From Cohnella phaseoli (GTDB lineage: Bacteria > Bacillota > Bacilli > Paenibacillales > Paenibacillaceae), in contig NZ_QRDZ01000005.1 in assembly GCF_003386235.1 (NCBI RefSeq), positions 310,001 through 374,000 of the forward strand: 64,000 nucleotides of DNA, in the 5' to 3' direction. The stretch's first letter is position 1. Every line of letters starts with the position of its first letter. The translations under genes were made by a program, and so were the position numbers. The notes below the pieces were generated by a model. It searched no databases. It had not been told where the DNA came from and saw only the letters and a program-made list of their open reading frames with translations. Below, in pieces: positions 8,986-18,292 of the stretch.

Positions 8986-9579
8986 TTGAACGCCAAGGAA
9001 CGCATCGTGCAAGCGGCGGCGGTTTTATTCAACGAGCAAGGGACAGGCAAAGTTTCGACGAATCATATCGCCGCCGCGGCCCATATGAGCCCGGGAAACC
9101 TGTATTATCACTACAAAAATAAAGAGGAAATCATCGAAGCCATCCTCGACCGGATGTATGCGGAGTGGAACCCCGTATGGGAGCTGCCGGACGAACCCGT
9201 CACGAGACAAACGCTGCATGATCGGCTGCTGCGAAACTTCGAAATTTTGTGGCAGTACCGCTTCTTCTATCGGGAAGCGGTCGCGCTGCTGCAGGCGGAC
9301 GAGCGGCTTAAGCAGAAGCATATTCGCATGACGGAGAGTCGGATGGCGGAACAGGAGCGGTTCGCGCACCGGTTCGTCGTTGACGGCGTCTTGCGGTTTC
9401 CGGAAGGTTTCGCAGACGTGCGCAAGCTGGTTACAGCGTGTTGGATCGTGGCGAACAACTGGCTGGCCTTTCTGGAGATGAACGGGGAGGCTGTAGACGC
9501 TCGGAGTTTCGGAGAGGGACTAGAGCTGATCTGGACGATTCTAGGACCTTATTTGGCGGAGGGGGAGACGGGGAAATGA
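8986..9579 (+). CDS. TetR/AcrR-family transcriptional repressor
   Basis: 197 residues from a TTG start at 8986, with GGGCGGTGGGAAGG as the ribosome site. Residues ~1-50 are a classical TetR helix-turn-helix (AAAVLFNEQGTGKVSTNHIA, then MSPGNLYYHYKNKEEIIEAIL). The rest is a helical ligand-binding and dimerisation domain with no recognisable ligand signature. The promoter and an 18-bp palindrome directly upstream point to autorepression. Its stop overlaps the start of the flavoprotein gene by 4 nt (ATGA, 9576-9579), so the two proteins are made together and the repressor probably senses a compound linked to that enzyme. Confidence 0.92.
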   Translation: MNAKERIVQAAAVLFNEQGTGKVSTNHIAAAAHMSPGNLYYHYKNKEEIIEAILDRMYAEWNPVWELPDEPVTRQTLHDRLLRNFEILWQYRFFYREAVALLQADERLKQKHIRMTESRMAEQERFAHRFVVDGVLRFPEGFADVRKLVTACWIVANNWLAFLEMNGEAVDARSFGEGLELIWTILGPYLAEGETGK

Positions 9580-10781
9580 CGATGATGTCGCGTAGAAGTT
9601 TTCTGAAAGGGGCAGCTGCAGTCGCAGCATTGGTATCGGTAGGGGGTGTAACGCATGCCGTGAAGCAGGGGGCGTTCTCTACGGGAACCGGGCCGGCGTA
9701 CGAGCCTTGGCATACGTGGGAGAACGTGGAGGAAGGAGACTTGCCGCTGCTTCGCATCGTCCGGGCGGCGGTGCTGGCCGCGAATGCGCACAACACGCAG
9801 CCTTGGCTGTATCGCATCGGAGACCGCTCGATCGATTTGTTTGCGGACGTCTCCCGCAACATCGGAACGATCGATCCTTGGTTGAGGGAAATGTATATCA
9901 GTCTGGGCTGCGCCGTCGAGAATGCCGCACTGGCTGCCCGGGCATACGGATATCAGCCGAGTATTAAGCTGTATTCCGGCGGATTGGAGCGGATTCATGT
10001 CGCGGGAATATCGCTTGAGGAAGGGCTGGAAGAGCCTTCCGAGCTGTACCGGGCGATTGGTAATCGTCACACGAATCGCGCGGCGTACGACTCGGAGAAG
10101 CCGGTAGAGGATTCGGTTATGAGTGAGCTGGAAAAGCTGACCGATGTGCAGGATGACGCTCGTATCGTCTGGTTTGCCGACGATGCCGGCAGGAGGGAAA
10201 TGGGCAAGCTGATCGTCGGCGCTACGGAAGCGGTCGCAAGCGATCGGAATCAGTCTGCGGACAGTCATCGATGGTTTCGGAACGACTGGGGCGAAATTCA
10301 GAGGCACAAGGATGGCCCTACCATGGATGCAACGGGCAATTCGTCCTTTACGCGCTTTATCGGCAAGCTTTTCCCCGTATCCGAGCAAACGTCCAACGAC
10401 TATTGGATGAAGGCGACGGAAAATACTTATGTCGCTACGGCGTCGGCCTTCGGTACAATCGCGATCAAGGATCAGACGGATCGCGTGCAATTGATGCAGG
10501 CGGGCAGACTGTGGCAGAGAATGCATCTGTGGACGGCCGCAAACGGCCTGGCGGCACAGCCGTTAAACCAGCCGCATGAGCGACGGGATCGCGAGCTGCA
10601 GCTTGGCATTGAACCGGTATTCGGCCGGGAATTGGCTCGTCTTGTAAACAAGCCCGGATACGAGGGAGTGTTCACCTTCCGTCTAGGTTATCCCATCAGC
10701 CGAGGGCTTCCTAGTCCCCGTCGCTCCGCGGAAGAGGTGCTTTTAGGCGCCTCGAATCCGACTCCTTCGCCTTCTCGGTAA
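9576..10781 (+). CDS. Tat-exported Acg-family FMN-binding oxidoreductase
   Basis: 401 residues from ATG 9576; this start overlaps the TetR stop and puts a twin-arginine signal at the very N-terminus (SRRSFLKG followed by a hydrophobic stretch AAAVAALVSVGGVTHA). The mature part is an Acg-type protein, a divergent branch of the nitroreductase fold: AANAHNTQPWLYRI near residue 70, then DLFADVSRNIGTIDPW and MYISLGCAVENAALAARAYGY, the hallmark FMN-site segments of the family. Tat export implies that the cofactor is inserted in the cytoplasm before translocation. Acg-like proteins have been linked to flavin storage or redox stress; the role here is unknown. The upstream TetR gene is the likely controller. 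Confidence 0.88.
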   Translation: MTMMSRRSFLKGAAAVAALVSVGGVTHAVKQGAFSTGTGPAYEPWHTWENVEEGDLPLLRIVRAAVLAANAHNTQPWLYRIGDRSIDLFADVSRNIGTIDPWLREMYISLGCAVENAALAARAYGYQPSIKLYSGGLERIHVAGISLEEGLEEPSELYRAIGNRHTNRAAYDSEKPVEDSVMSELEKLTDVQDDARIVWFADDAGRREMGKLIVGATEAVASDRNQSADSHRWFRNDWGEIQRHKDGPTMDATGNSSFTRFIGKLFPVSEQTSNDYWMKATENTYVATASAFGTIAIKDQTDRVQLMQAGRLWQRMHLWTAANGLAAQPLNQPHERRDRELQLGIEPVFGRELARLVNKPGYEGVFTFRLGYPISRGLPSPRRSAEEVLLGASNPTPSPSR

Positions 10782-10870
10782 GCCCGAGCGGCTTGTCCGA
10801 AAACGAGATGCCAACCTTCCGCGGATTTGATACAATGGAGCTATCCATCAGGAAAGGAGGGAAAGCTACC

Positions 10871-11299
10871 GTGGATCAAGAGCTGAAAGTGATACTGGAG
10901 TCGATTCAAGGCGAACTGAAATCCGTGAAGGAAAATCAGGTAACGTTTGCGAAAGAGGTCAATCAGCGATTTGACGGGATTGACAGCAGGTTTAATGAAG
11001 TTGACGACAGATTTAACAGAATTGACAACAGGTTTAATGAAGTTGACGACAGATTTAACAGAATTGACAACAGGTTTAACGAAGTTGACAACAGGTTTAA
11101 CGAAATGGACGGCAAACTGGGCGAAATTAAGAGTCAGTTGGATCGAATTGAAGCCGAATCCAACGATGACATCGTTGCCCTGCTCGAAACCATCAATGGA
11201 AAGCTTGAGACGCTCGCTACGAAAGAAGATGTCGAATATTTGGCAGGGCGAGTAGGCAGAACGGAGCTGGAGATCGATCGGCTCAAGCGCGCGAAATGA
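10871..11299 (+). CDS. Heptad-repeat coiled-coil protein
   Basis: 142 residues from GTG 10871, which is preceded at good spacing by GGAAAGGAGGG; the upstream extension to 10793 lacks a ribosome site. Residues ~33-83 are a run of seven-residue repeats of the type RFNEVDD/RFNRIDN, with Phe and Ile/Val at heptad core positions: a long amphipathic coiled coil. It continues as GKLGEIKSQLDRIE, and a second short coil follows near the C-terminus. There is no signal peptide or membrane helix. Similar RFxxVDxRF coils are found in small proteins of many bacteria without an assigned function. The repeat is exact at DNA level over two 42-nt units, showing recent expansion. Confidence 0.8.
   Translation: MDQELKVILESIQGELKSVKENQVTFAKEVNQRFDGIDSRFNEVDDRFNRIDNRFNEVDDRFNRIDNRFNEVDNRFNEMDGKLGEIKSQLDRIEAESNDDIVALLETINGKLETLATKEDVEYLAGRVGRTELEIDRLKRAK
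10987..11070 (+). repeat. Two exact 42-bp tandem repeats inside the coiled-coil gene
   Basis: The unit at 10987-11028 (starting CAGGTTTAATGAAGTTGACG) is repeated without change at 11029-11070; degenerate copies flank it from about 10967 to 11112. Each unit encodes two heptads, so gain or loss of units keeps the reading frame and only changes coil length. Confidence 0.9.
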
Positions 11300-11469
11300 G
11301 AGTAAGTTTGTACAGTCTGCAAGATGAAGGCTTCTTAGATCAGTCCTCTTTATAACCCGCCGGTATATGCGCAATACATTTCAAATCTGAACCTATGCAA
11401 GCTCAATTGTTCGAGGGACCCCGAGGTACTCGAACACTCCCGCCAATCCGACCCCCACTAAGGGAGCAC

Positions 11470-11545
11470 AATAAGAAAACGGCCGCTATCGCCGAAGCCG
11501 TCCCTGAAGGGATGAGCAGCGCGAGCAGCAGCCGTTTTTGTTATT
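11470..11545. terminator. Bidirectional terminator between coiled-coil gene and odhB
   Basis: Outer arms AATAAGAAAACGGC (11470-11483) and GCCGTTTTTGTTATT (11531-11545) pair almost perfectly, with T-runs on both strands. Inner segments (GCCGAAGCCGTCCC, CCCTTCAGGG-like turns) add secondary arms. It ends the converging units. The rest of the 264-nt gap (11300-11469) shows nothing recognisable. Confidence 0.8.
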
Positions 11546-11563
11546 TATGCGGAGATCTGTGAA

Positions 11564-12808
11564 TTAGCCTTCAAGCAGCAGCGTTTCCGGATCTTCAAGC
11601 ATTTCTTTGATTTTGACCAGGAATTGAACAGCCTCTGCGCCGTCGACGATTCTGTGGTCGTAGGAGAGTGCGATGTACATCATCGGACGGTTCTCCATGC
11701 GCTCTGCGTCGATCGCGACAGGGCGAAGCTGGATTTTGTGCATGCCGAGAATGCCGACTTGCGGTGCGTTCAAAATCGGCGTCGACAGCAAGGACCCGAA
11801 GGTGCCGCCGTTCGTAATGGTGAACGTGCCGCCTTGCAGCTCGGACAATTCCAGCGTATTGTTGCGGGCCTTGCCAGCCAGTTGCACGATCGAGCGCTCG
11901 ATTTCCGCGAAGCCGAGACGGTCGGCATCCCGAACGACCGGAACGACCAAGCCTTCTTTCGCCGACACGGCGATGCCGATATCGTAATATTTCTTGACGA
12001 TGATGTCGTCGCCGCTGATTTCCGCGTTCAGGTGAGGGAACGCCTTAAGCGCGCCAACGACAGCCTTCGTGAAGAAGGACATGAAGCCGAGGCCGACCTC
12101 GTGCTTCTCCTTGAAAGAGTCTTTACGACGCTTGCGAATTTCCATAATCGCGCTCATGTCGACTTCGTTAAATGTCGTCAGCATAGCTGCCGTATGCTGC
12201 GCTTCGACCAGACGCTTGGCGATCGTCATGCGACGACGGGACATGCGCTTGCGTTCTTCCGGCTTGTTGGCGTTGGAAGTCGGCTTGTCGATCGCTGCTG
12301 GAGCGGCCGGCGCGGCTTGCGGAGCGGCAGCAGTTCCTGCCGAAGCGACGTCGCTGGCGTGAATACGGCCGATCGGATCGCGAGCAGGTACCGCGTTCAG
12401 GTCGATGCCCTTCTCGCGAGCCAGCTTGCGCGCCGCCGGCGTAGCCAGAGTTGCGCTGCTGCCTTCGTTCGAAGAAGGGACGGCTGCAGGGGCCGAAGCG
12501 GGAGCTGCAACAGGCGCAGCCGCTTGCTCTTGCGCTGGAGCTGCTGCCGGAGCTGCAGCAGCCGGCGCGGCGCCTGCTGCGCCGATTCTGCCAACCGGAT
12601 CGCCGATTTTGACAGTGTCGCCTTCGTTGGCCAAAATCTCGGAAATTACGCCGTCCTGTTCAGCGCTGATTTCCAGGTTGACTTTGTCGGTTTCCAGCTC
12701 AAGCAGGAGGTCGCCTTGTTTGACGCTGTCTCCAACTTTAACGAGCCATTTCGAGATCGTTCCTTCCGTAATGGATTCGCCCATCGCCGGTACAAGAATG
12801 TCATGCAT
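11564..12808 (-). CDS. odhB: 2-oxoglutarate dehydrogenase E2, dihydrolipoyl succinyltransferase
   Basis: 414 residues, the usual size. Succinyltransferase core of the 2-oxoglutarate dehydrogenase complex of the TCA cycle. Residues 1-77 are a lipoyl domain with the lipoylated lysine K42 in [12 protein letters not shown]. An Ala/Pro-rich flexible linker follows (~78-115), then an E1/E3-binding domain ([16 protein letters not shown], ~117-150), a second linker, and the catalytic domain from ~185, with the active-site SYDHRIVDG (H385, D389). The gene is 5 nt after odhA and followed by the terminator at 11470-11545. The E3 gene is not in the window, as is common in Firmicutes, which share E3 with pyruvate dehydrogenase. 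Confidence 0.97.
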   Translation of the reverse strand: MHDILVPAMGESITEGTISKWLVKVGDSVKQGDLLLELETDKVNLEISAEQDGVISEILANEGDTVKIGDPVGRIGAAGAAPAAAAPAAAPAQEQAAAPVAAPASAPAAVPSSNEGSSATLATPAARKLAREKGIDLNAVPARDPIGRIHASDVASAGTAAAPQAAPAAPAAIDKPTSNANKPEERKRMSRRRMTIAKRLVEAQHTAAMLTTFNEVDMSAIMEIRKRRKDSFKEKHEVGLGFMSFFTKAVVGALKAFPHLNAEISGDDIIVKKYYDIGIAVSAKEGLVVPVVRDADRLGFAEIERSIVQLAGKARNNTLELSELQGGTFTITNGGTFGSLLSTPILNAPQVGILGMHKIQLRPVAIDAERMENRPMMYIALSYDHRIVDGAEAVQFLVKIKEMLEDPETLLLEG

Positions 12809-12813
12809 TGAAG

Positions 12814-15708
12814 TTACCTCCCGGATTTAACTGCGGATTTCGTTTTTTTCTTCTGGACCAAAGTTTGGTTGATAATGAACTGTTGTTCGAACGTATGGAT
12901 TTGTTGATAGCCGCTTGCCGGGCTCGAGCGCTTCGGACGACCGTTATAAGTAACGGATACTTTGACGTTATCGACAAGCTCGCGCAGACGAGGCTCGATG
13001 TAGCCCCACGCGCCCATATTTTTCGGCTCTTCCTGAACCCAGAGCATTTCGGACAAGTTCGGGAAGCGGCTGATGATCGCCTTAAGCTCTTGTTTCGGGA
13101 ACGGGTACAACTGCTCTACGCGAACAATGTGCAGCCAGTCGCGATTCGTATCCGGCGTCTTGGAGAGCTCTTCGGCCAAGTCGATGGCGACCTTGCCCGT
13201 GCAAAGCACGAGACGCTCCACTTTATCCGGTTGGCTGCCGAGTCCGGGCTGCTCGAGCACGGTCTGGAACGTTCCTTCGCTCAGCTCTGCCGCAGACGAA
13301 GCGACGTAAGGATTACGAATCATGCTTTTTGGAGCCATCAGCACGAGCGGACGAGCTTGATCCGTATTGAGGATCGAGGCTTGCCGACGCAGCAGATGGA
13401 AGTATTGGGCCGCGCTCGACAAGTAAGCGACCGTCCAGTTTTCTTCGCCCGACAGCTGCAGGAAGCGCTCAAGCCTTGCGCTGGAGTGCTCCGGCCCTTG
13501 GCCTTCATAGCCGTGAGGAAGCAGCATCGTCAAGCCGGAACGCTGCGTCCATTTCGATTGGCCTGCCGATATAAACTGATCGATCAGCACTTGCGCCGAG
13601 TTGGCGAAGTCGCCGAACTGCGCTTCCCAGATCACCATCGTTTCCGGGGCGAACACATTATAGCCGTATTCCAATCCAAGTACGCCGGCTTCCGACAACG
13701 GGCTGTTATGGATGGCGAACGAAGCCTTCGCCTCGGGAATCGCGTGCAGCGGGCAGAACGTATCTCCGGTTTCCGTATCGTGCAGCACAAGGTTGCGGTG
13801 AGCGAACGTCGCTCTCTCCGCATCCTGTCCGCTAAGACGAATAGGCGTACCGTCGGCGAGAATCGAAGCGAAAGCAAGCGTCTCGGCATGGCTCCAATCG
13901 ACCTTCTCGCCCTCGTTCAGCGCGTCTGCGCGGCGTTCGAGAATCCGCTTGAGCTTGCCGTATACGGTGAACGTTTCCGGGAATTGCAGCAAACCTGTGT
14001 TGATGCTGCGCAGCTTATCCATCGGCACGGCGGTTACGGGCTTCGGCGCGTCGAGCGAGAATTCCGGAGGATGCGAAGCGCGCACCGGGGAGCCGCCTTC
14101 CTTGCCCTTCATTTGCTCATAGGCGTCCTTCAGCCTGTTCTGCACGTCGCGCTTGATTTGCTCGACGGCTTCCTCGGACAGAACGCCTTCGCGAGCCAAT
14201 TTCTCTCCGTACAAGCGGGCGACGTTGGCGTGAGCTCTGACCTTCTTATAAATAAGAGGCTGGGTCGTTTCCGGATCGTCCGTCTCGTTGTGGCCGTAGC
14301 GACGGTAGCCGATCAGATCGATAACGAAATCCTTCTTGAACAGCGTCCGGTATTCACTGGCCATTCGCGCCGCTGCGATAACCGCATCCGGCTCGTCGGC
14401 ATTCACGTGGATAATCGGGATTTCGAAGCCTTTGGCCAAGTCGCTCGCATAATGCGTCGAACGGGAGTCTTGGCTTTCGGTCGTAAATCCGATCCGGTTG
14501 TTGGCGATAATATGGATCGTTCCGCCGCATGTATAGCCTTTAATATTGTTGAAGTTCAGCGTTTCCGCGACGATGCCTTCGCCGATAAACGCGGCATCGC
14601 CATGAATAAGAATAGACGCCGCTTGTTCGAGCTTCAATACAGGATAACCCGGAGCGGAGCGGTCTTCTTGAGCCGCGCGGGCGAAGCCGCCTACAACCGG
14701 GTTGACGTATTCCAAGTGGCTCGGGTTGTTGGCGAGAATAATGCGGGTTTCCGCGGTTTCCCCGGAAGTGATCGAACGATTGGCTCCGAGATGATACTTC
14801 ACGTCTCCGGTCCAGCCGTAGTTGATGCTGAGCGAACCTTCCGCCGGATTGAGATTTTTGTTCGGCGCATGATGGAACTCGGCGAAGATGGCGCTGTAAG
14901 GCTTGCCCAAAACGTGAGCAAGCACGTTAAGACGACCGCGATGCGCCATTCCCATGGCGATATGGCGGGCGCCGTCATTGGTAAGCTCATGTACAATCTC
15001 GTCGGTTAACGGAACGAGCGATTCGATACCTTCGGCGGAAAAACGCTTCTGACCGACAAAAGTGCGCTGAAGGAAATCTTCGAACTGCTCCGCTTCAAAC
15101 AGCTTTCTTAGCAGCGATTCGCGTTCGGACGCGAGCAGCTTCGTGGACGGGATAACGTACTCGGCTCGTTGGCTGAGCCACTTCCGTTCCTCTTCGACGT
15201 GGACGTGGCCGAAATCGAAAGCGATCGGGCCGGTGTATACCTGCAGCAGCTTCTGCACGGCCTCCCAGGCGTTGTTCAGAGGATAAGGAGCGTCTTCCCA
15301 TATGCAATCGGGCGGGAGCTGCTTCAGATCGGCCTCGGTAAGGCCGTAAGTAGCGGGCTCAATCATTTCCGTATTGGCTTTCGGACTGAGTCCCAGCGGG
15401 TCGATGTCGGCGGCCAAATGGCCGAACGAACGTATATTCCAAGCCAGTTGACCGGCTGCGATAGCTTTTTTAAGCAAATTGGCGTCGAGTGCGATCGATC
15501 CGCCGGCAGTCTGCGGCGCGTTGGCCGGGGAGGCTGCGGGATCGTCTAAGCGAGGCGGAGCGCCGTATTGGGCGAATAGCTCGCGGTACTGGGGACTTAC
15601 CGCTTCCGGGTTTTGAAGATAGATGTCGTACTGCTCTTGGACGTAACCGAGATTGGGGCCAAAAAACTGCTTCCATAATTCTTGCAAATTTCCATTGTCT
15701 ACTGACAT
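12814..15708 (-). CDS. odhA: 2-oxoglutarate dehydrogenase E1 component
   Basis: 964 residues from ATG 15708 ([20 protein letters not shown]), with GAGGG at a 7-nt spacing; an upstream ATG at 15777 gives an atypical 23-residue extension without ribosome site. It is the thiamine-diphosphate E1 that decarboxylates 2-oxoglutarate and passes the succinyl group to OdhB. Family landmarks: [20 protein letters not shown], the [19 protein letters not shown] block, the ThDP/Mg site [27 protein letters not shown], and the C-terminal [18 protein letters not shown]. It leads the two-gene odhAB operon. A perfect dyad, GATCTAT-AAA-ATAGATC at 15826-15842, lies upstream and may be a control site. Confidence 0.97.
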   Translation of the reverse strand: MSVDNGNLQELWKQFFGPNLGYVQEQYDIYLQNPEAVSPQYRELFAQYGAPPRLDDPAASPANAPQTAGGSIALDANLLKKAIAAGQLAWNIRSFGHLAADIDPLGLSPKANTEMIEPATYGLTEADLKQLPPDCIWEDAPYPLNNAWEAVQKLLQVYTGPIAFDFGHVHVEEERKWLSQRAEYVIPSTKLLASERESLLRKLFEAEQFEDFLQRTFVGQKRFSAEGIESLVPLTDEIVHELTNDGARHIAMGMAHRGRLNVLAHVLGKPYSAIFAEFHHAPNKNLNPAEGSLSINYGWTGDVKYHLGANRSITSGETAETRIILANNPSHLEYVNPVVGGFARAAQEDRSAPGYPVLKLEQAASILIHGDAAFIGEGIVAETLNFNNIKGYTCGGTIHIIANNRIGFTTESQDSRSTHYASDLAKGFEIPIIHVNADEPDAVIAAARMASEYRTLFKKDFVIDLIGYRRYGHNETDDPETTQPLIYKKVRAHANVARLYGEKLAREGVLSEEAVEQIKRDVQNRLKDAYEQMKGKEGGSPVRASHPPEFSLDAPKPVTAVPMDKLRSINTGLLQFPETFTVYGKLKRILERRADALNEGEKVDWSHAETLAFASILADGTPIRLSGQDAERATFAHRNLVLHDTETGDTFCPLHAIPEAKASFAIHNSPLSEAGVLGLEYGYNVFAPETMVIWEAQFGDFANSAQVLIDQFISAGQSKWTQRSGLTMLLPHGYEGQGPEHSSARLERFLQLSGEENWTVAYLSSAAQYFHLLRRQASILNTDQARPLVLMAPKSMIRNPYVASSAAELSEGTFQTVLEQPGLGSQPDKVERLVLCTGKVAIDLAEELSKTPDTNRDWLHIVRVEQLYPFPKQELKAIISRFPNLSEMLWVQEEPKNMGAWGYIEPRLRELVDNVKVSVTYNGRPKRSSPASGYQQIHTFEQQFIINQTLVQKKKTKSAVKSGR

Positions 15709-15825
15709 TGTGCATCCCTCTGCATTCATGTTAGTCATACACGGGTGCCATGACGCTATGTGCGCACCTGATACCATTCTAATGCATTTTTATGTTCGGA
15801 AATAGTCATTATTGTGCATAGGAAT

Positions 15826-15842
15826 GATCTATAAAATAGATC
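15826..15842. promoter_or_regulatory. 17-bp perfect dyad upstream of odhA
   Basis: GATCTAT-AAA-ATAGATC in the 287-nt gap between odhA (minus) and the FliD-like gene (plus). Dyad sites of this size often bind dimeric regulators. No regulator can be named from the sequence, and the site is AT-rich enough that chance is possible. Confidence 0.35.
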
Positions 15843-15913
15843 GATCCTCGTTTGACCTCATAAAGATTAGGTTCCCGCGCATGATCTGCTTCTATACTTT
15901 GTCAACTGGATAA

Positions 15914-15942
15914 TTGTGCAAATTCGAGGAGGGTGTTATAGT
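15914..15942 (+). promoter_or_regulatory. Candidate promoter of the FliD-like gene
   Basis: TTGTGC (15914-15919), 17-bp spacer, TATAGT (15937-15942), giving a 5' leader of about 45-50 nt before the ATG at 15996. This resembles a sigma-A promoter rather than the sigma-D pattern expected for late flagellar genes. Confidence 0.45.
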
Positions 15943-15995
15943 TAGCCATAGATGGGTATTGAACGGATATAACTTAATGAAGGGAGAGAATTGAG

Positions 15996-17228
15996 ATGAT
16001 CTACTCGGCAATGAACTCCGTCCAAGCTTTAAAACCGGTTTCCCCTTATATGTATTCTCCATTTCAGCAAGCCGGATACCGTCAATCGACCGGAATGTGG
16101 GCTCAAGCTACGCCTTATCAGGAATACGTCAAGAAGGCGGCCGCGGGCATTGCCGATTTTCTGGAGTCGGCGGGCAAGCTTCAGCAATCGGCGCAAGGGC
16201 TAAGCCGTAAGACGGACTTGCCCTTTCAGGCAAGAGAGACGACATCTTCGAACCCCTCGGCAATTTCGGTCCAAGCGAAGGACGGCGCTTCGGCACAGTC
16301 GTATCGCGTACAGGTTTATTCTCTTGCATCCGCGCAGAAGAACGCCGGAACGCAGATGGCGCGCGACGATCAGGCGACAGGGCTGCAGAGCGGCGTACAG
16401 AGCCTGAAGCTGTCGATCGGCGGCCGGGAGAAGACGGTGTCGGCGAACATTGCGGACACGGATACGAACGAGCAGGCGCTAAGCAAGCTTCGCGACGCGA
16501 TCAACGGAGCCAAGACGGGCGTCACCGCCAAGCTTGTAACGGATCAGCAGAGCGGCACGACCAGATTGGAGCTTTCCGGCGATCGAACGGGTACGGACAA
16601 TTCTTTTACGGTGACGGACGAGACGGGCAACGCCGCCGCATGGTCGGGAATTTCCGCAGTGAAGGAGCAGGCGGAGAACGCCTCGTATTCGGTGAATGGC
16701 GCCGCGGCCCAGTCGTCCCAATCGAACGCGATCGATCTTGAAAAAGGCAAAGCGACCGCCACGCTGCTCCAAACGACGGAATCGGCCGCTACGATAGATG
16801 TGCGAGTCGATAGTAAGAAAGCATTGGAGCAGGCGAATAAGCTGATCGACAATTATAATGAAACGATAAATCGGCTGAAGGACGCTGCGGGCTACGTGAA
16901 TCCGCTCATCCGCAAAAGCTTTGACGGAGCGGTAAGCGGCTCTGAATACGGAGCGATCGGCATTCGCAAAAACAGCGACGGCACGCTGCGGCTGGACGAG
17001 AAGACGCTTCAGGCAAGCTTGAGCGCGGATCCCCAGCGAGCGGCGCGGGCGCTGGGCGGAATCGCCAGAGGACTGGAGAAGGAAGCCGCGCGTTTCCAGG
17101 ACGTGCCGGCCAGCGGTCTGCTGAACAAGAATATGATGGCCTTGCAGCAATTCGCCTCCTATCAGTCGACGATGCAATCCTATCTGCAAATTCCGACGAC
17201 AGGCCTTCTGGTCAACAGCTTCTTTTAA
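15996..17228 (+). CDS. Orphan FliD-like flagellar hook-associated protein
   Basis: 410 residues. The middle region (about 85-200) looks like FliD/flagellin hook-IN modules (SYRVQVYSLASAQ, LSIGGREKTVSANIADTDTNEQALSKLRDAIN, TRLELSGDRTGTDNSFTVTDETG). The C-terminal third matches the FliD C-terminal domain (ANKLIDNYNETINRLKDAAG, SDGTLRLDEKTLQASLSADPQRAARALGG). FliD caps the flagellar filament and directs flagellin assembly. This copy is shorter than many FliD proteins, has an unusual Tyr/Gln-rich N-terminus, and stands alone between odhA and mqnD with no flagellar gene nearby. It may be a paralogue or a secreted adhesin-like protein. The ribosome site AAGGGAGAG precedes the ATG; a strong terminator follows at once. 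Confidence 0.78.
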   Translation: MIYSAMNSVQALKPVSPYMYSPFQQAGYRQSTGMWAQATPYQEYVKKAAAGIADFLESAGKLQQSAQGLSRKTDLPFQARETTSSNPSAISVQAKDGASAQSYRVQVYSLASAQKNAGTQMARDDQATGLQSGVQSLKLSIGGREKTVSANIADTDTNEQALSKLRDAINGAKTGVTAKLVTDQQSGTTRLELSGDRTGTDNSFTVTDETGNAAAWSGISAVKEQAENASYSVNGAAAQSSQSNAIDLEKGKATATLLQTTESAATIDVRVDSKKALEQANKLIDNYNETINRLKDAAGYVNPLIRKSFDGAVSGSEYGAIGIRKNSDGTLRLDEKTLQASLSADPQRAARALGGIARGLEKEAARFQDVPASGLLNKNMMALQQFASYQSTMQSYLQIPTTGLLVNSFF

Positions 17229-17229
17229 T

Positions 17230-17285
17230 AAAAAAGTCGCGCGTCTCCCGAACGACAAGTTCAGGGAAGCAGCGCGACTTTTTTG
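17230..17285 (+). terminator. Rho-independent terminator after the FliD-like gene
   Basis: Stem AAAAAGTCGCGC (17231-17242) pairs with GCGCGACTTTTT (17273-17284), with CTCCC/GGGA pairing inside, followed by a T-run. It begins right after the TAA stop. Confidence 0.9.
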
Positions 17286-17286
17286 T

Positions 17287-17440
17287 TAGGGCGTGTCTGA
17301 AAACCCGCTCAGGGGCATCTTTCACCGCCTGGTGCGTCACTTTTGCTTGACGTACCCCCGGTACGCCTTCACAAAAGTTCCTTGCATGGAACGAAAATTC
17401 GGCAAAATCTGCTACCCTCGGAGTATTCAGACACGCCCTA
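17287..17440. mobile_element. 154-bp MITE-like element with 15-bp terminal inverted repeats
   Basis: Ends TAGGGCGTGTCTGAA (17287-17301) and TTCAGACACGCCCTA (17426-17440) are perfect inverted repeats. Read as GGGCGTGTCTGAA ends flanked by TA on both sides, it fits a non-autonomous element with a TA target duplication, as in the IS630/Tc1 group; that family assignment is inference. It codes for nothing recognisable. Its right end supplies the TAG stop of mqnD. Confidence 0.7.
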
Positions 17441-18292
17441 GGAACGAAGCTTGTCTAGATCCATCTTCGGCACGAGGTCTTCCTCCATGGCCCGTTGCAG
17501 CAGCGTAGTTACGGCAGCCAGGCCGTCGTCCCCCAGATTGGCTGTAAATTCGTTGACGTACAGGTCGATGTGCGATTTGGCTACCCGCGGATCCATCTCC
17601 TGCGCATGCTCCATGACGTAATCTCGGGAAGCTTCAGGATGCCGCCAAGCATAAGCGACGGATGCTTGAATCCAATCGCGAATCTGCTGCAGGTCCAGGG
17701 AGCGACGGGCAATGATCGCGCCGAGCGGAATCGGCAGACCGGTATCGCTCTCCCACCAGCTGCCCAAGTCGACGATTTGCGACAGGCCGTATTCCTGGTA
17801 AGTAAAGCGAGCTTCATGAATGACCAGCCCGGCATCGATCCGACCGTCGCGAACGGCAGGCATGATTTCGTGGAACGGCATGACGACGATTTCGCCTACG
17901 CCTCCCGGTACGTGCCGAGCCGCCCATAGCCTGAACAGCAAGTATGCCGTGGAGCGCTCGCTCGGGACGGCTACCCGTTTTCCGGACAGCGCCGCGCCGT
18001 CAGCTTCCGCCGATGGGGACGAGTCGTTCGCTCCGGCTTTGAGCACGAGCGGTCCGCAGCCTCTGCCCAGCGCTCCGCCGCATGGCACCAGTCTGTATTC
18101 AGGCAGCGCCCACGGCAAAGCGGCGTAAGAAATTTTCAGAATGTCGAGCTCGTCCGAGCTTGCGGCAAGACGGTTCGTAATGTCGATGTCGGCATAAGTG
18201 ACTTCGAATTTCGGCGCTCCCGGTACAAGACCGTGAACAAGCGCGTGGAAAACGAACGTGTCGTTGGGACATGGCGAATAAGCGATTTTCAT
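17438..18292 (-). CDS. mqnD: 1,4-dihydroxy-6-naphthoate synthase MqnD
   Basis: 284 residues from ATG 18292, with GAGGAGG upstream. MqnD converts cyclic de-hypoxanthinyl futalosine to 1,4-dihydroxy-6-naphthoate in the futalosine route to menaquinone. Seen here: N-terminal MKIAYSPCPNDTFVFHALV, the ITNRLAA and DILKISYAALPWAL segments, the CGGALGRGCGPLVL loop, and GLVIHEARFTYQEYGL in the second half, all typical of this periplasmic-binding-like fold. The start overlaps the mqnB stop by 4 nt. The stop codon (17440-17438) is formed by the terminal bases of a MITE-like element, so the C-terminus may be slightly altered from the ancestral one. Confidence 0.95.
   Translation of the reverse strand: MKIAYSPCPNDTFVFHALVHGLVPGAPKFEVTYADIDITNRLAASSDELDILKISYAALPWALPEYRLVPCGGALGRGCGPLVLKAGANDSSPSAEADGAALSGKRVAVPSERSTAYLLFRLWAARHVPGGVGEIVVMPFHEIMPAVRDGRIDAGLVIHEARFTYQEYGLSQIVDLGSWWESDTGLPIPLGAIIARRSLDLQQIRDWIQASVAYAWRHPEASRDYVMEHAQEMDPRVAKSHIDLYVNEFTANLGDDGLAAVTTLLQRAMEEDLVPKMDLDKLRS

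Noticed and set aside
10967-11112. Regular repeats as a possible CRISPR array
   Set aside because: The units are contiguous without spacers and encode coiled-coil heptads in frame.
12808-15009. 733-codon plus-strand open frame
   Set aside because: It lies opposite odhA, whose protein is unmistakable; no ribosome site or family resemblance. High-GC coding strands often leave such frames open.
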